A DNA stretch of 64,000 nucleotides from Sphingobacterium paludis (GTDB taxonomy: Bacteria; Bacteroidota; Bacteroidia; Sphingobacteriales; Sphingobacteriaceae). Numbering within the stretch: position 1 is the stretch's first letter; each line of letters starts with the position of its first letter. The stretch is from positions 62,001-126,000 of the forward strand of contig NZ_SNZV01000007.1 in NCBI RefSeq assembly GCF_004364125.1, in the 5' to 3' direction. Positions 49,513-58,974 of the stretch are shown here, in pieces. The notes under the pieces were generated by a model that was given only the letters and a program-made list of their open reading frames with translations, did not search any database and was not told where the DNA came from. Made by a program: the position numbers and the translations under genes.

Positions 49513-49977
49513 ATGCTAAACGCGGCCGCGCTCCTCGTCTCCCACTCTTACTATCGCTGGTTGGTATTGTTGGCTATGTTGACCCAATTAGGATGGCTCA
49601 TCTTCCACACGAAAAAAGGCTCCCAATTTTCTAAAAAACATTACTACGTCTTGTTAACGTTTACCCTGCTCTACGATGTACAACTTATTATCGGCTGGTT
49701 GTTGTATTTGCATAGTCCCTTGGTTGATGCCTTTTTAGACGATGTTAGCGCGGGCGTTAAAAACAGGCAGCTTCGTTTTTTTGGATTAGAGCATGTCAGC
49801 GTGATGAGTATCGCTATCCTACTGTTTAATATGGTGACCATACGGGCTTTCAAAAAAATTGGGCGACCAAACATGTTCAAAAGCCTGTTGAAATGGCACG
49901 TCTGTATTTACCTACTCATCTTAAGCTCGATTCCTTGGTCTTTTTCCCCGTTAACGAGTCGACCCAACTTCCGCTAG
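49513..49977 (+). CDS. Four-helix membrane protein (154 aa)
   Basis: Hydrophobic segments at about 15-32, 46-68, 92-112 and 124-142. His residues on helices (SHSYYRW near 10-16, EHVSVM near 94, KWHVCI near 128) recall cytochrome-b561-like or DUF-type quinol proteins, but no family is certain. It follows ltaE directly. Confidence 0.65.
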   Translation: MLNAAALLVSHSYYRWLVLLAMLTQLGWLIFHTKKGSQFSKKHYYVLLTFTLLYDVQLIIGWLLYLHSPLVDAFLDDVSAGVKNRQLRFFGLEHVSVMSIAILLFNMVTIRAFKKIGRPNMFKSLLKWHVCIYLLILSSIPWSFSPLTSRPNFR

Positions 49978-50079
49978 CAAATAGATCAGGCCGCTACATT
50001 TTTGACCTGAAAATGTCCTTAAATTTTTACAAAAAATGTAAGCGTATCGCTACGAGATTTCTGTACTTTAGCGCATCAA

Positions 50080-52581
50080 ATGACTAACTCCAATATGCGA
50101 AAACTCTGCACAATACTACTGGTCGGCATATCGTTCATCGCGCCAGCACAAGAGCAAAAAAAAGATCATCACAAAGCAAATTATAGCTTGGCGGCAAAAT
50201 TTTCGCCAACGAAATTGCAAAACCTTATTTTTTCGACGGATGTAAAACCAAACTGGATCAACCACAGTGACCGATTTTGGTACGAGTACCGCAGCCCTTC
50301 AGGTAAGCGTTGGTATCTGGTTAATCCACAAACGAAATCCAAACAGCTGCTTTTTGACAATGCTGATGTTGCCGCACAGGTAACGAAAATTGTTAAAAAT
50401 CCTTTTGATGCGCAGCATTTAAATCTGGAGAACCTCAACTTCACAGACGATGAAAAGAAGATCCGGTTTGAGGTTAAAAGCACCAAAGACACCATAAAAA
50501 CGAAGGAGGAGTTAGCCAAGCTGAAAAACAAAGCAGACAGCATCAAGAAAAAAGTTTTTTTCCTGGAGTATGATCTTGCAACGAAAAAAGTTACGGAGCT
50601 TGATGAAGCGCTAAAGGAAAAACAAAAACCAATGTGGGCGAGCTTTTCTCCGGATACCAGCCGCATTTTCTTTGCCAAGAATTATAACTTGTATTGGATG
50701 GATCGGCAGAACTACGATAAAGCCGTCAAAGATGAAAAAGATTCTACCATCGTCGAGCATCAATTTACGACAGACGGTATACAATATTATGCTTGGGGGG
50801 GCGATCAATACAGCACAACGACTGGCGGTAGTAAGGAGGACGACGAAACAAAGAAAAGACAGCCTATTCGCCTGATGTGGTCGCCAAACGGACAGCACTT
50901 CGCATTGACAAGAAAGGACAATCGCCATCTTAACGCACTGTGGGTTATCAATAATGTGGGGCAGCAACGTCCAACCTTGGAAACCTACAAATATGTGATG
51001 CCCGGAGAGACAGATTCTGCGGAAGCAGAACTTTACCTATTCGACAGCAATACGCTCACCTTTAAAAATATACCTGTATCATCTTTTAAGAATCAGACGA
51101 TAAGCATCTATAATAAAGACGTTGATAAAAGCAGTTACAAAGGAAAGCACTACATCAGCTATTGGCTAGGTGACGATCAGGAATTTTACATTAACCGTTC
51201 CAGCCGAGATCTAAAGCGTATCGATATTGTCGCTGTACAGCTCAATGGCCAAACAAGAACGGTTGTGGAAGAACGCTCGAATGTTTATCAAGATATCAAA
51301 AAGCCTTATTTTATAAAAAATGGCAGCCAATTTATCCATTGGTCACAACGGGATGGATGGGGTCATTTCTACCTATACAATAAAGATGGCAAATTAGTCC
51401 GTCAGCTTACTACAGGAGAGTATAATGCAAATGATGTGACAGGTTTTGATGCGACTACGCAGCTATTTACCTTCACGGCAAACGGCAAGGAAAAAGATGA
51501 AGACCCGTACTACCTACACCATTACTCGGCCTCTTTAAACGGTGGTGCGCCGAGGCTGTTAAATAAAGGTAATTTTGATAACCAGATCGAAGTGAGCGAG
51601 AGCGGTAAATTCTTTATCAACAACTCTTCACGCGTTAACTCTACGCCGGAGTCCAATCTATACAATTCATCGGGTGGGCTTGTAATGGCGCTGGAGAAGG
51701 CCGATCTAAGCCAATTGTTTGCTGCTGGCTACAAGTTTCCCGAACCGTTCACGGTTAAAGCCGGAGATGGCATTACGGATTTGTATGGCGTGATGTACAA
51801 GCCGTTTGATTTTGATTCGACCCGCACGTATCCAATCGTAGAATATGTTTATCCGGGACCGCAAACAGAGGCCGTAAACAAAGCTTTTGGTCGTAGCATG
51901 GATCGTATCGATCGATTGGCGCAAATGGGCTTTATCGTAATCACGGTGGGCAATCGCGGCGGACACCCTGACCGCTCGCAGTGGTACCACACCTATGGCT
52001 ATGGCAATCTGCGCGATTATGGTTTGGAAGATAAGAAGGTGGCCGCCGAACAGCTCGCGAGCCGTTACCCGTTCATTGACATCAATCGCGTTGGCATTAC
52101 CGGTCATTCGGGTGGCGGGTTTATGTCGACCGCGGCCATGTTGGTGTACCCGGATTTTTTCAAGGTTGCCGTATCCGGGGCTGGAAATCACGAAAACAAT
52201 ATCTACAACCGATGGTGGAGTGAGCGTCACCATGGCGTTATGGAAAAAGTGAATGCTAAAGGCGATACGACCTTTACTTACCAGATCGAGAAAAATACCG
52301 AACTGGCAAAAAACCTGAAAGGCAAACTCCTTATTGCTACTGGCGATATTGACAACAATGTGCACCCGGCCAACTCCATCCGGATGGCCGAAGCGCTTAT
52401 CAAAGCCAATAAACGTTTTGACTTCGTTCTGCTGCCCGGGCAGCGCCACGCTTTCGGAAACATGACAGAGTACTTCTTCTGGAAAATGGCAGATTATTTT
52501 GCGGAACATCTCCTCGGCGACTCCAATCGCGATGAAGTAGATATAACCGAGATAAATCGCGAACAACCGCTAAAAAAATAA
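50080..52581 (+). CDS. S9-family prolyl oligopeptidase/DPP-IV-like peptidase
   Basis: 833 residues; a Sec signal (CTILLVGISFIAPAQA-like, cut near residue 22) makes it periplasmic or surface-bound. An N-terminal beta-propeller (DPPIV_N, about 60-540) carries a long K/D/E insertion (residues 130-180). The C-terminal alpha/beta-hydrolase has ITGHSGGGFMS (Ser near 677), ATGDIDNNVH (Asp near 754) and GQRHAFG (His near 790). It removes dipeptides in the family, often X-Pro. A perfect terminator follows at once. Confidence 0.92.
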   Translation: MTNSNMRKLCTILLVGISFIAPAQEQKKDHHKANYSLAAKFSPTKLQNLIFSTDVKPNWINHSDRFWYEYRSPSGKRWYLVNPQTKSKQLLFDNADVAAQVTKIVKNPFDAQHLNLENLNFTDDEKKIRFEVKSTKDTIKTKEELAKLKNKADSIKKKVFFLEYDLATKKVTELDEALKEKQKPMWASFSPDTSRIFFAKNYNLYWMDRQNYDKAVKDEKDSTIVEHQFTTDGIQYYAWGGDQYSTTTGGSKEDDETKKRQPIRLMWSPNGQHFALTRKDNRHLNALWVINNVGQQRPTLETYKYVMPGETDSAEAELYLFDSNTLTFKNIPVSSFKNQTISIYNKDVDKSSYKGKHYISYWLGDDQEFYINRSSRDLKRIDIVAVQLNGQTRTVVEERSNVYQDIKKPYFIKNGSQFIHWSQRDGWGHFYLYNKDGKLVRQLTTGEYNANDVTGFDATTQLFTFTANGKEKDEDPYYLHHYSASLNGGAPRLLNKGNFDNQIEVSESGKFFINNSSRVNSTPESNLYNSSGGLVMALEKADLSQLFAAGYKFPEPFTVKAGDGITDLYGVMYKPFDFDSTRTYPIVEYVYPGPQTEAVNKAFGRSMDRIDRLAQMGFIVITVGNRGGHPDRSQWYHTYGYGNLRDYGLEDKKVAAEQLASRYPFIDINRVGITGHSGGGFMSTAAMLVYPDFFKVAVSGAGNHENNIYNRWWSERHHGVMEKVNAKGDTTFTYQIEKNTELAKNLKGKLLIATGDIDNNVHPANSIRMAEALIKANKRFDFVLLPGQRHAFGNMTEYFFWKMADYFAEHLLGDSNRDEVDITEINREQPLKK

Positions 52582-52618
52582 AAAAGGTTAGCAGCATAAA
52601 AAGCTGCTAACCTTTTTT
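52580..52618. terminator. Rho-independent terminator of the S9 peptidase gene
   Basis: AAAAAAGGTTAGCAGC (52580-52595) pairs with GCTGCTAACCTTTTTT (52603-52618), giving a long bidirectional terminator. It overlaps the stop codon. Confidence 0.92.
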
Positions 52619-52651
52619 ATTTTTTTGTAGTGAGTAGTGGGTAGTGGGTAT

Positions 52652-52704
52652 TTAGATTTTAGTATGTAGATAGTAGTACTTAGATTTTAGTATGTAGATA
52701 GTAG
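52652..52704. repeat. Tandem 28-bp repeat, two units
   Basis: TTAGATTTTAGTATGTAGAT plus AGTAG occurs twice, 28 bp apart, followed by degenerate TTAGAT/TTAGATATTAG units near 52990-53025. Simple-sequence-like minisatellite between genes. Confidence 0.7.
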
Positions 52705-52749
52705 AAATTTTGACTTTTTACTTTTTAATTTTGATTTTTTAATTTTTAC

Positions 52750-52935
52750 TTTTCACTTGCACCTTCCCCCATTACCGGCATATGTCGCCTTATTTCTGTT
52801 GCGTATGTAGAAAGTTGCCTCGGCACTACCCCACAGGGATGCAGCAGAAATTCAGCGACGATTTTTTTGTTTCCTTTTTAAAAAAAAAAGGAAAGCCCTG
52901 TCCTGGCAAGGACGGAAAGGTGGTGGGGTGGAATT
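52750..52935. repeat. Intergenic ~185-bp element, copy 1
   Basis: It aligns over its whole length with 53054-53240. It contains CATATGTCGCCTTAT, GTTGCCTCGGCACTACCCCA, a poly-T/poly-A hairpin (TTTCCTTTTT...AAAAAGGAAA) and GTCCT-GGCA-AGGAC. No ORF is shared between copies with confidence, so it is a structured, non-coding repeat. Confidence 0.75.
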
Positions 52936-53053
52936 TGGTATGGGGTAGTGCGAATTGAGTAATGCGTAGTCAGTAGTGCGAATTGAGTTGTAGATATTAG
53001 TACTTAGATATCAGTACTTAGATATTGGAAATCTTAACTTTTGAATTTTAACT

Positions 53054-53240
53054 TTTCACTTGCACTCACTGCTCATTAACAGCATATGTCGCCTTATTGC
53101 TGTTGCGTATGTAGAAAGTTGCCTCGGCACTACCCCACAGGGATGCAGCAGAAATTCAGCGACGATTTTTTTGTTTCCTTTTTTTAGAAAAAAAAGGAAA
53201 GCCCTGTCCTGGCAAGGACGGAAAAGTGGTGCGGTGGAAT
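53054..53240. repeat. Intergenic ~185-bp element, copy 2
   Basis: Second copy, 304 bp after the first and in the same orientation. Differences sit mainly in the poly-A/T loop and at the edges; the stem sequences are kept, which argues for conserved structure. Confidence 0.75.
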
Positions 53241-53311
53241 TGGTAGTGGGTAGGAAATTCCAAAATTCTAAACTAACTTTGTCATTATCAATTCCTATAA
53301 ACTTAATCGTC

Positions 53312-53689
53312 ATGAAAATCGTAAAATTCATTTTCAGCCTACTGTTCGGTCTGATGTTTATCAACGCCGGACTCAACAAATTTTTAAACTACATGCCTAT
53401 GCCGGAACAAACACCGGAACAAATGGAAATATTTCAGGCTATGGCCAAACTGCAGTGGATCATACCATTGGTAGGATTGGTGGAAATTATTGGTGGACTA
53501 TTATTTATCTTCCCGCGAACACGGGCACTTGGAGCCATCGTTATTCTTCCTGTGATGGTAGGCATCGTCATACATAACTACACATTCGATTCCAGCGGAT
53601 TAGCTATCTCCGTTCCCCTATTGCTTATAAATATTTGGATGATTATAGACAATCGCAGGAAGTTTATGCATCTGCTCGACAAAAACTAG
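53312..53689 (+). CDS. DoxX-family membrane protein
   Basis: 125 residues from MKIVKFIFSLLFGLMFINAG; the long upstream frame to 53060 crosses the repeat and is rejected. Four TM helices, and FINAGLNKFLNYMP with LVGLVEIIGGLLFIFPRTRA are typical for DoxX. Role unknown (oxidative stress or redox partner in other bacteria). A terminator lies 13 bp past the stop. Confidence 0.85.
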   Translation: MKIVKFIFSLLFGLMFINAGLNKFLNYMPMPEQTPEQMEIFQAMAKLQWIIPLVGLVEIIGGLLFIFPRTRALGAIVILPVMVGIVIHNYTFDSSGLAISVPLLLINIWMIIDNRRKFMHLLDKN

Positions 53690-53702
53690 TCAGCATATAA
53701 TA

Positions 53703-53735
53703 GAGGCTGCCGATTGTCTTTGATTAGGCAGCCTC
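53703..53735. terminator. Bidirectional terminator between doxX-like and GNAT genes
   Basis: GAGGCTGCC (53703-53711) and GGCAGCCTC (53727-53735), 9 bp, followed by CTTATTTTTATT on the plus strand. Confidence 0.85.
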
Positions 53736-53742
53736 CTTATTT

Positions 53743-54183
53743 TTATTCGTACCGTTGCGTATCCTGCTGAAGCTGTATCTCCATGCGGACATACGTTATG
53801 CCATTTTTTAAAAACGGCTGTCCCGATACCCGCATACCACACTTCGTGTAAAACATTGCAGCCGTTTCGCGGGCGTTGCACCACAAGCTATCGCGATTCC
53901 ACGTTTGTGAAAAGGCAAAGACATGTGCTAAAATTTTGCGACCAACGCCTTGCCCCTGGTAATCTGTGCGGACGGCAAACTTTCGAAATTGAAACGATTC
54001 TTCGTCCGGGAATAGCGAAATTACAGCAATCAACACGTTATTGTGGTAAGCTCCGAAATGAAAAGCATCAAAATCATCAGCTATCATCACATCTTTCAGC
54101 GATCCATTTGGATACAGCACTTCTTGCCGCAAGCGCCAGGTGACAGCCGCAGTAACCTGCTCTATGCGTAAATCTTCCAACAT
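53743..54183 (-). CDS. GNAT-family N-acetyltransferase
   Basis: 146 residues. The acetyl-CoA loop is FAVRTDYQGQGVGRKILAHV (R/Q-x-x-G-x-G/A near 78), with SLWCNARETAAMFYTKCGMR as motif B (N..A...Y.K.GF). The substrate is unknown. Transcribed with the thioredoxin-fold gene? They are on the same strand, 14 bp apart. Confidence 0.9.
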   Translation of the reverse strand: MLEDLRIEQVTAAVTWRLRQEVLYPNGSLKDVMIADDFDAFHFGAYHNNVLIAVISLFPDEESFQFRKFAVRTDYQGQGVGRKILAHVFAFSQTWNRDSLWCNARETAAMFYTKCGMRVSGQPFLKNGITYVRMEIQLQQDTQRYE

Positions 54184-54197
54184 CGCGGTAACCCGTA

Positions 54198-54689
54198 CTA
54201 CGATTTATAGGCGTTGAATAGCGCCATTACCTTAGCTTTATCATAGCCTTTCCCGGCTTCCAAAGATCCGCTGTCGCGTATCCCAAGTACTTTCGCCTGT
54301 TCATCCAAGATGATAAAGAAAGGATAACCAAGTTTTCCACCTTCCGGCGCATAACGGTTGAAAACCGCTTCGTTTTTATTTTCCTTCGAATAATTAAGAT
54401 GGTAGTATACAAAGTTGTCGGCTACCAGCTTAGCTATCTCTTTCTCTTCCTGAATGTAGTTGTTAAAACGTAAGCACCAGATACACCAGTTGCCGCCAGC
54501 CTGAATAACAACGCGTTTCCCCTCCTGTTTTGCGATAACCAATAAGCTATCAATATCGGCTTGGGCATCCGCCTCCGGATGGTAGGGTTTTTCAAGAACC
54601 ACGGTGGCTTCCGTCGGCGTCTGCGCTAGGGTTGCCGTAGAAACGGCAACCATCATAAGTATCCATAGATAAGATAAAAACTTCTTCAT
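54198..54689 (-). CDS. Exported thioredoxin-fold protein (163 aa)
   Basis: Signal peptide MKKFLSYLWILMMVAVSTAT with a cut after LAQ-type site near 22. GGNWCIWCLRFNNYIQEEKE holds C-x-x-C, and GKLGYPFFIILDEQAKV has the cis-Pro loop. It belongs with the DUF255/thioredoxin_7-like disulphide reductases. Probably periplasmic; reduces or isomerises disulphides by family analogy. Confidence 0.85.
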   Translation of the reverse strand: MKKFLSYLWILMMVAVSTATLAQTPTEATVVLEKPYHPEADAQADIDSLLVIAKQEGKRVVIQAGGNWCIWCLRFNNYIQEEKEIAKLVADNFVYYHLNYSKENKNEAVFNRYAPEGGKLGYPFFIILDEQAKVLGIRDSGSLEAGKGYDKAKVMALFNAYKS

Positions 54690-54763
54690 AGTATTGCATT
54701 ATTTATGCATCCAATATAGCAAAAATACGCCGTCCATCCTAAGTTAGCCGCGATGCAAGCAGG

Positions 54764-57010
54764 CTAATCTTTTCTGGCTTTTTCCAGCTCCTTCACAAAA
54801 TCTCTGCCCCAGTAGTGGATGTCATAGTACTTCACTTGGTCGTACAATCTTTTTATTCGCGCCGAGCGTTCGTCCTCTGGCATCAAAAGTGCCTTTAGTA
54901 AGCTTTCCTTCATGCTTTTTGTATCGTAAGGATTTGTCAGGATAGCATAGGGCAGCTCGACCGATGCGCCAGCGAATTCCGAAAGAACAAGTGCACCGTC
55001 TCCTTCTATAATCCCCTGCACAGCAACATATTCCTTGGCCACGAGATTCAGCCCGTCGCGCAGCGGTGTGATCCAGGCAATATCGCTTGTCGCATACAAA
55101 CTCACGACCTGTTCAAATGGCAACGAGCGGTAAAAATATTGAATAGGCACCCAGTCCATCGTTGCAAAACGGCCATTGATCTCGCCTACTGCCCGATTCA
55201 CTTCATCGCGAATGTCATCATATATCTTCATTCCCTGCGAAGGTGGCGTACAAATATTGACCAACTCCACCTTTCCACGGTATTCCGGATATTCTTCCAG
55301 AAATTCACCAAAGGCTTGAATTTTCTCCAATGGCCCTTTTACATAGTCTAACCGTTCGACAGAAAGAATGGTGCTTATCTCCTGCTCCGATTTTTTCGCT
55401 AAGGTAGCTTCAATCTTTTTCCGGATATCGCTTTTCTTCAAAATGCCCTGTACCTTCTCCATATTCACACCGACTGGTTGTGCGCCAAGGCGGATCTGAC
55501 GACCATCTATTTCGATAACCTTTGTCATTTGATCCACGCCAAGTGCGCAGCTGTAAGTCAGGAACTGCTTAGCGGCATTGATTTTCTTCACGACCTTGAA
55601 CGGTGTATGGCTGCGCAGTACATCAATAAAGTTTTCTACATAGCGCGGGATATGGAAGCTGATAAAATCGCAAAGCAACAAGCTCCCGATAATTTCCTTT
55701 CGCCAAGGAATGATATTAAAAATATCTGCTGCCGGGAATGAGGTGTGATGGAAGAACCCAATCCGAAGATCAGGGCGCAACGACTTAAGGTAAGCCGGTA
55801 CCATCCATAAATTGTATTCGTGGATCCACACCAAAGCGTCTTGATCAGCCTCTTTTGCGATACGCTCAGCGAAGATTCTATTGATCTTGAGGTAGTGCTC
55901 CCAATCGTCGTGATTGAATTTCGCTTTGTCTACAAACGAGAAAATTGTCGGCCAAAAAGCTTCCTTGGAAAATACCCGGTAAAATTGATCGATATCCTCC
56001 TTCGGCAGGCTAATCGTCGACGCTACCAAATTGGAATATTTCTCTTCATCGATCAATTCATTGGGCACCTCAGGACGATCTTTCTGCTGCACTTCCTCAC
56101 CTATCCAAATGCCTGAACGCCCTTTCTCAAATAAACCCAATAACGAGGGAATGATACCATTCGGACTTTTAGGCGAAACCCGAATAGATTTCCCGTTCAC
56201 CACCTCTTGCTCAAACGGAAGTCTGTGGTAGACAACCACCAGTTGATTGGTTCCCTTTTTTGTTTGCGTAAGCTGCCTTTTACGGACTTGATCAGCGTAT
56301 TTTTTGAACGGGGCAAAATGCGATAACGACTCGATAATCCCGCCCGCCCCAGGTTCGAAAGCCTGATAAACGAGGTCATCTTGAGCCGTTTGGTCGATCA
56401 GACCTTGCTCCGCCTGTCCGACGACCACACCCTTATACCCTGTTTTATATAAAGACAGATCATTTAATGTATCGCCCGCGACGAGTACCTGTTCCGGATC
56501 AACGTGTAAATGTTCGACGAGCGCTTTCAATGTACTTCCTTTGTTGACGCCGCGGGGCAAAACATCTAAATATTTATCAACCGAGGTGATGATATCACAA
56601 TCAAAACTCTCTGCTACCTTATGGATGGCTTCTAAATTTGCATCGCCATCATAGAAGAATGAGCAGCGGCGTTGCTGGGGAACTTCTTGAAAAGTGACGG
56701 AAGCCACTTCAAGCACTTTCGAACGGATTGCGTAGGTGGATGGCCATCGCGCTTCAATATCGCCCTGTATAGACTCTACCGATTCCAAGGTCAAGCCATT
56801 CACTACGGTCGCGCCCACATCCGCTATAATATAATTGGGTCGAGGAATTAATGGATCATTTAACAGGGGTATAACCGACTCGACACCTCTTCCCGTTACA
56901 AAGACGAGCTGTATATCAGTGTGCTGCTTGATAAGTCGGTATAAGCGGAGCCTGTTTTCCATGCTTCCACCTAAAAATGTTCCATCTAAATCCGTCGCTA
57001 ATAGCATCAT
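54764..57010 (-). CDS. HAD phosphatase-GT20 fusion, glucosylglycerol-phosphate synthase/phosphatase-like (GgpPS-type)
   Basis: 748 residues in two parts. Residues 1-245 are a HAD-IIB phosphatase of the sucrose-phosphatase type: LLATDLDGTFLG (DxD), VFVTGRG, KGSTLKALVEHL, VLVAGDTLNDLSLY. Residues 260-745 are a GT20 synthase: WIHEYNLWMVPAYL, FFHHTSFPAADIF, LSVERLDYVKGP, TPLRDGLNLVAKEYVAVQG. The phosphatase comes first, as in known GgpPS fusions, whereas TPS-TPP enzymes have it last. gpsA overlaps by 4 bp and would supply glycerol-3-phosphate. Trehalose synthesis is the alternative. Confidence 0.75.
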   Translation of the reverse strand: MMLLATDLDGTFLGGSMENRLRLYRLIKQHTDIQLVFVTGRGVESVIPLLNDPLIPRPNYIIADVGATVVNGLTLESVESIQGDIEARWPSTYAIRSKVLEVASVTFQEVPQQRRCSFFYDGDANLEAIHKVAESFDCDIITSVDKYLDVLPRGVNKGSTLKALVEHLHVDPEQVLVAGDTLNDLSLYKTGYKGVVVGQAEQGLIDQTAQDDLVYQAFEPGAGGIIESLSHFAPFKKYADQVRKRQLTQTKKGTNQLVVVYHRLPFEQEVVNGKSIRVSPKSPNGIIPSLLGLFEKGRSGIWIGEEVQQKDRPEVPNELIDEEKYSNLVASTISLPKEDIDQFYRVFSKEAFWPTIFSFVDKAKFNHDDWEHYLKINRIFAERIAKEADQDALVWIHEYNLWMVPAYLKSLRPDLRIGFFHHTSFPAADIFNIIPWRKEIIGSLLLCDFISFHIPRYVENFIDVLRSHTPFKVVKKINAAKQFLTYSCALGVDQMTKVIEIDGRQIRLGAQPVGVNMEKVQGILKKSDIRKKIEATLAKKSEQEISTILSVERLDYVKGPLEKIQAFGEFLEEYPEYRGKVELVNICTPPSQGMKIYDDIRDEVNRAVGEINGRFATMDWVPIQYFYRSLPFEQVVSLYATSDIAWITPLRDGLNLVAKEYVAVQGIIEGDGALVLSEFAGASVELPYAILTNPYDTKSMKESLLKALLMPEDERSARIKRLYDQVKYYDIHYWGRDFVKELEKARKD

Positions 57011-57996
57011 ATAATATTCCTTTCTAATAATTTAAATTCTGAAGTCACGGCCATATGGTTGTAAAGCACCCTATATGCCGTATTGATAATGGGCATATTT
57101 AGCCCTAAGTCTTTTGCCGTCTGATAAAGTCCTTGCGTTGCGGCATAACCCTCTGCCACCATAGACATAGCATTTTGCGTTTGCTCGACGCTATAGCCAC
57201 GGCCTATGAGTTCACCAAAGCTTCGGTTTCGGCTGTGCGGCGAATAAGCCGTCACGAGTAGATCGCCCAGATAGCTGGAACAGGCTATGCGGTTTTCTGA
57301 AACATGCAGTGCTTCCAGTAGCAGTTGCAACTCATAAATAGCGTTAGATACGAGCACAGCCATGAAATTATCTCCATAATTCAATCCCTTAGCCATACCG
57401 CACACCAAACCTACCACGTTTTTATAGATCGCAGCATACTCGATACCACAAAGGTCTGTATGCAGATTAATGGCCAAATACCGACTCGAAAAACAAGGTC
57501 GAAGCTGCTGAAGAAACGAATCGTTTGCTGAGCAAATGGTCATATAGGTTTTTTTACCCATACCAATCTCCTCGGCATGACATGGCCCCGCGAGTACCGC
57601 TTGCCGATAGGCTTCTACACCGAAATGTTGCGCGACAAAAGCGGATGGCAAAACGTTATCTTCACCAACGGTTCCTTTTATGGATGTAATTATTTTTTTC
57701 CCTTGAAGAAGGTTGGGGTCAATGGTAGAACAAAGCGAGGGAAAATGTGCACTGGGCACTACGAAGAGTATGGTGGAAGCTTGCTGTAGAACGAGGTTCA
57801 AATCCGTTGAAGCTTGTAGATAATTTGTATCTAATTTTACAAAACTTAAATAATCCGGATTGATTCCTTCGTCATTTAAGGCTTCGACCTGCACCTGGCG
57901 TCGCAGGTACCAAAATACCCTAACTTTATTCTCTGTCAATATTTTCACTAATGCGGTGGCCCAGCTACCTCCGCCTATTACACTTATTTCTGTCAA
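57007..57996 (-). CDS. gpsA: NAD(P)H-dependent glycerol-3-phosphate dehydrogenase
   Basis: 329 residues; reduces dihydroxyacetone phosphate to sn-glycerol-3-phosphate. Rossmann GGGSWATALVKIL, VVPSAHFPSLC, SIKGTVGEDNVLPS, VLAGPCHAEEI, the catalytic Lys region AIYKNVVGLVCGMAKGL and NRSFGELIGRGYSVEQT. Overlap with the next gene is ATGA, so translation is coupled. It may be a dedicated copy feeding the HAD-GT20 enzyme or the cell's only gpsA. Confidence 0.93.
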   Translation of the reverse strand: MTEISVIGGGSWATALVKILTENKVRVFWYLRRQVQVEALNDEGINPDYLSFVKLDTNYLQASTDLNLVLQQASTILFVVPSAHFPSLCSTIDPNLLQGKKIITSIKGTVGEDNVLPSAFVAQHFGVEAYRQAVLAGPCHAEEIGMGKKTYMTICSANDSFLQQLRPCFSSRYLAINLHTDLCGIEYAAIYKNVVGLVCGMAKGLNYGDNFMAVLVSNAIYELQLLLEALHVSENRIACSSYLGDLLVTAYSPHSRNRSFGELIGRGYSVEQTQNAMSMVAEGYAATQGLYQTAKDLGLNMPIINTAYRVLYNHMAVTSEFKLLERNII

Positions 57997-58219
57997 ATCA
58001 TCGTTGTTTTTGGGCTAAGCATAGGTTTTTAAATAAGCCCGTTATCTAATACGATACAAATATAGTAAAAATAAACTAATAAGCAAAATAAAGATCAGTT
58101 TTGATGGCCAAGGCCGGCATAAAGTTAGCTATTATGACAATCAGCCAACACAAAAGTACCCTATCAAAACCTATGGTATGGTGTAATGGACACTATGTGG
58201 CCATCATGCTGTAAAACAA

Positions 58220-58663
58220 TTATTTCACCGCTTTGACAGTAAGCTTAATCTTACGTTTTTGTGCTGCTCGTTCCGGATCGCCCTGCGCGGGGTATGGCGT
58301 CAATGCCGTTAGTCGAAACGTATAACGATGGAAAACAGCGGCCTTCGCGTACCCTTTGTCGGGCAGATCGGCCGTCGCAACGACGAGCGTTTGCGGACGG
58401 GTAAATGTGCCCATCGCGGTGAGTTCTGCGGCGGCGACTCCGGCCCAAACACACTGTACGCCCTCGGGACAACGACTATCTTCCAGAAGTCGCGCAAAAG
58501 TAAGGTTTATCTGTTCACGTTCCAGAAATAGATTTTGTCCTTCTTCTAAAACCAGCATAGTACTATCTTTCGTGGATACGACGCCTGTTGTCGATCGCGG
58601 TGATCGGCAAGCCAGTAATAGCATGGCAGTAACGAAGAGAAGGAAAAATCTAAACATAATCAA
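58220..58663 (-). CDS. Lipoprotein (147 aa)
   Basis: Lipobox MLLLACRS after a short hydrophobic signal. The mature part holds ESRCPEGVQCVWAGVAAAEL-like sequence (LLEDSRCPEGVQCVWAGVAA), a Cys pair C-P-E-G-V-Q-C-V-W-x-G typical of small Bacteroidota and proteobacterial lipoproteins, then a beta-rich end (YRFTLTALTPYPAQG). Function unknown. About 190 bp upstream lies the divergent thi riboswitch. Confidence 0.8.
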   Translation of the reverse strand: MIMFRFFLLFVTAMLLLACRSPRSTTGVVSTKDSTMLVLEEGQNLFLEREQINLTFARLLEDSRCPEGVQCVWAGVAAAELTAMGTFTRPQTLVVATADLPDKGYAKAAVFHRYTFRLTALTPYPAQGDPERAAQKRKIKLTVKAVK

Positions 58664-58821
58664 TAGTACGACTATTTACCTGTACTTGCTACATTTTTTT
58701 ATACCGTATGGTCTTATCTCTTACGGCTATATACCCCCTATCGGAGTGCTAAGGTTCGAAAAGAAAGATCAAATAAATTCATATTTCAAATATATATACC
58801 TATACTTGTATCGTATACTTT

Positions 58822-58905
58822 AGGGGTGTCTGCAATAGCAGGCTGAGATTTTACCCTTGGAACCTGATCTAGTTCATACTAGCGTAGGGAAAAGTAGGAC
58901 CACTT
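58822..58905 (+). promoter_or_regulatory. TPP riboswitch (THI element)
   Basis: AGGGGTGTCTG (58822) starts P1/P2, GGCTGAGATTTTACCC is the pyrimidine-sensor arm (CUGAGA), ACCTGATCTAGTTCATACTAG, then GCGTAGGGAAA (58883-58893) is the pyrophosphate-sensor arm and P1 closing side. It lies 75 bp before thiS and would shut the operon at high thiamine pyrophosphate. Confidence 0.95.
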
Positions 58906-58974
58906 CTTTTGGGCTTTCTTTAGCCTGTCGTTGGCATACCTAAAGTATTTTTTCTCATAAAAAATAGGTAGGCT

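Noticed and set aside
51706..52566. Long antisense ORF (286 codons) over the S9 peptidase gene
   Set aside because: It is a shadow of the catalytic domain on the other strand; the peptidase motifs on the plus strand are unambiguous.
53060..53311. Upstream extension of the DoxX gene
   Set aside because: The extension reads through the 185-bp repeat and the poly-A/T hairpin; the DoxX signature starts at ATG 53312.
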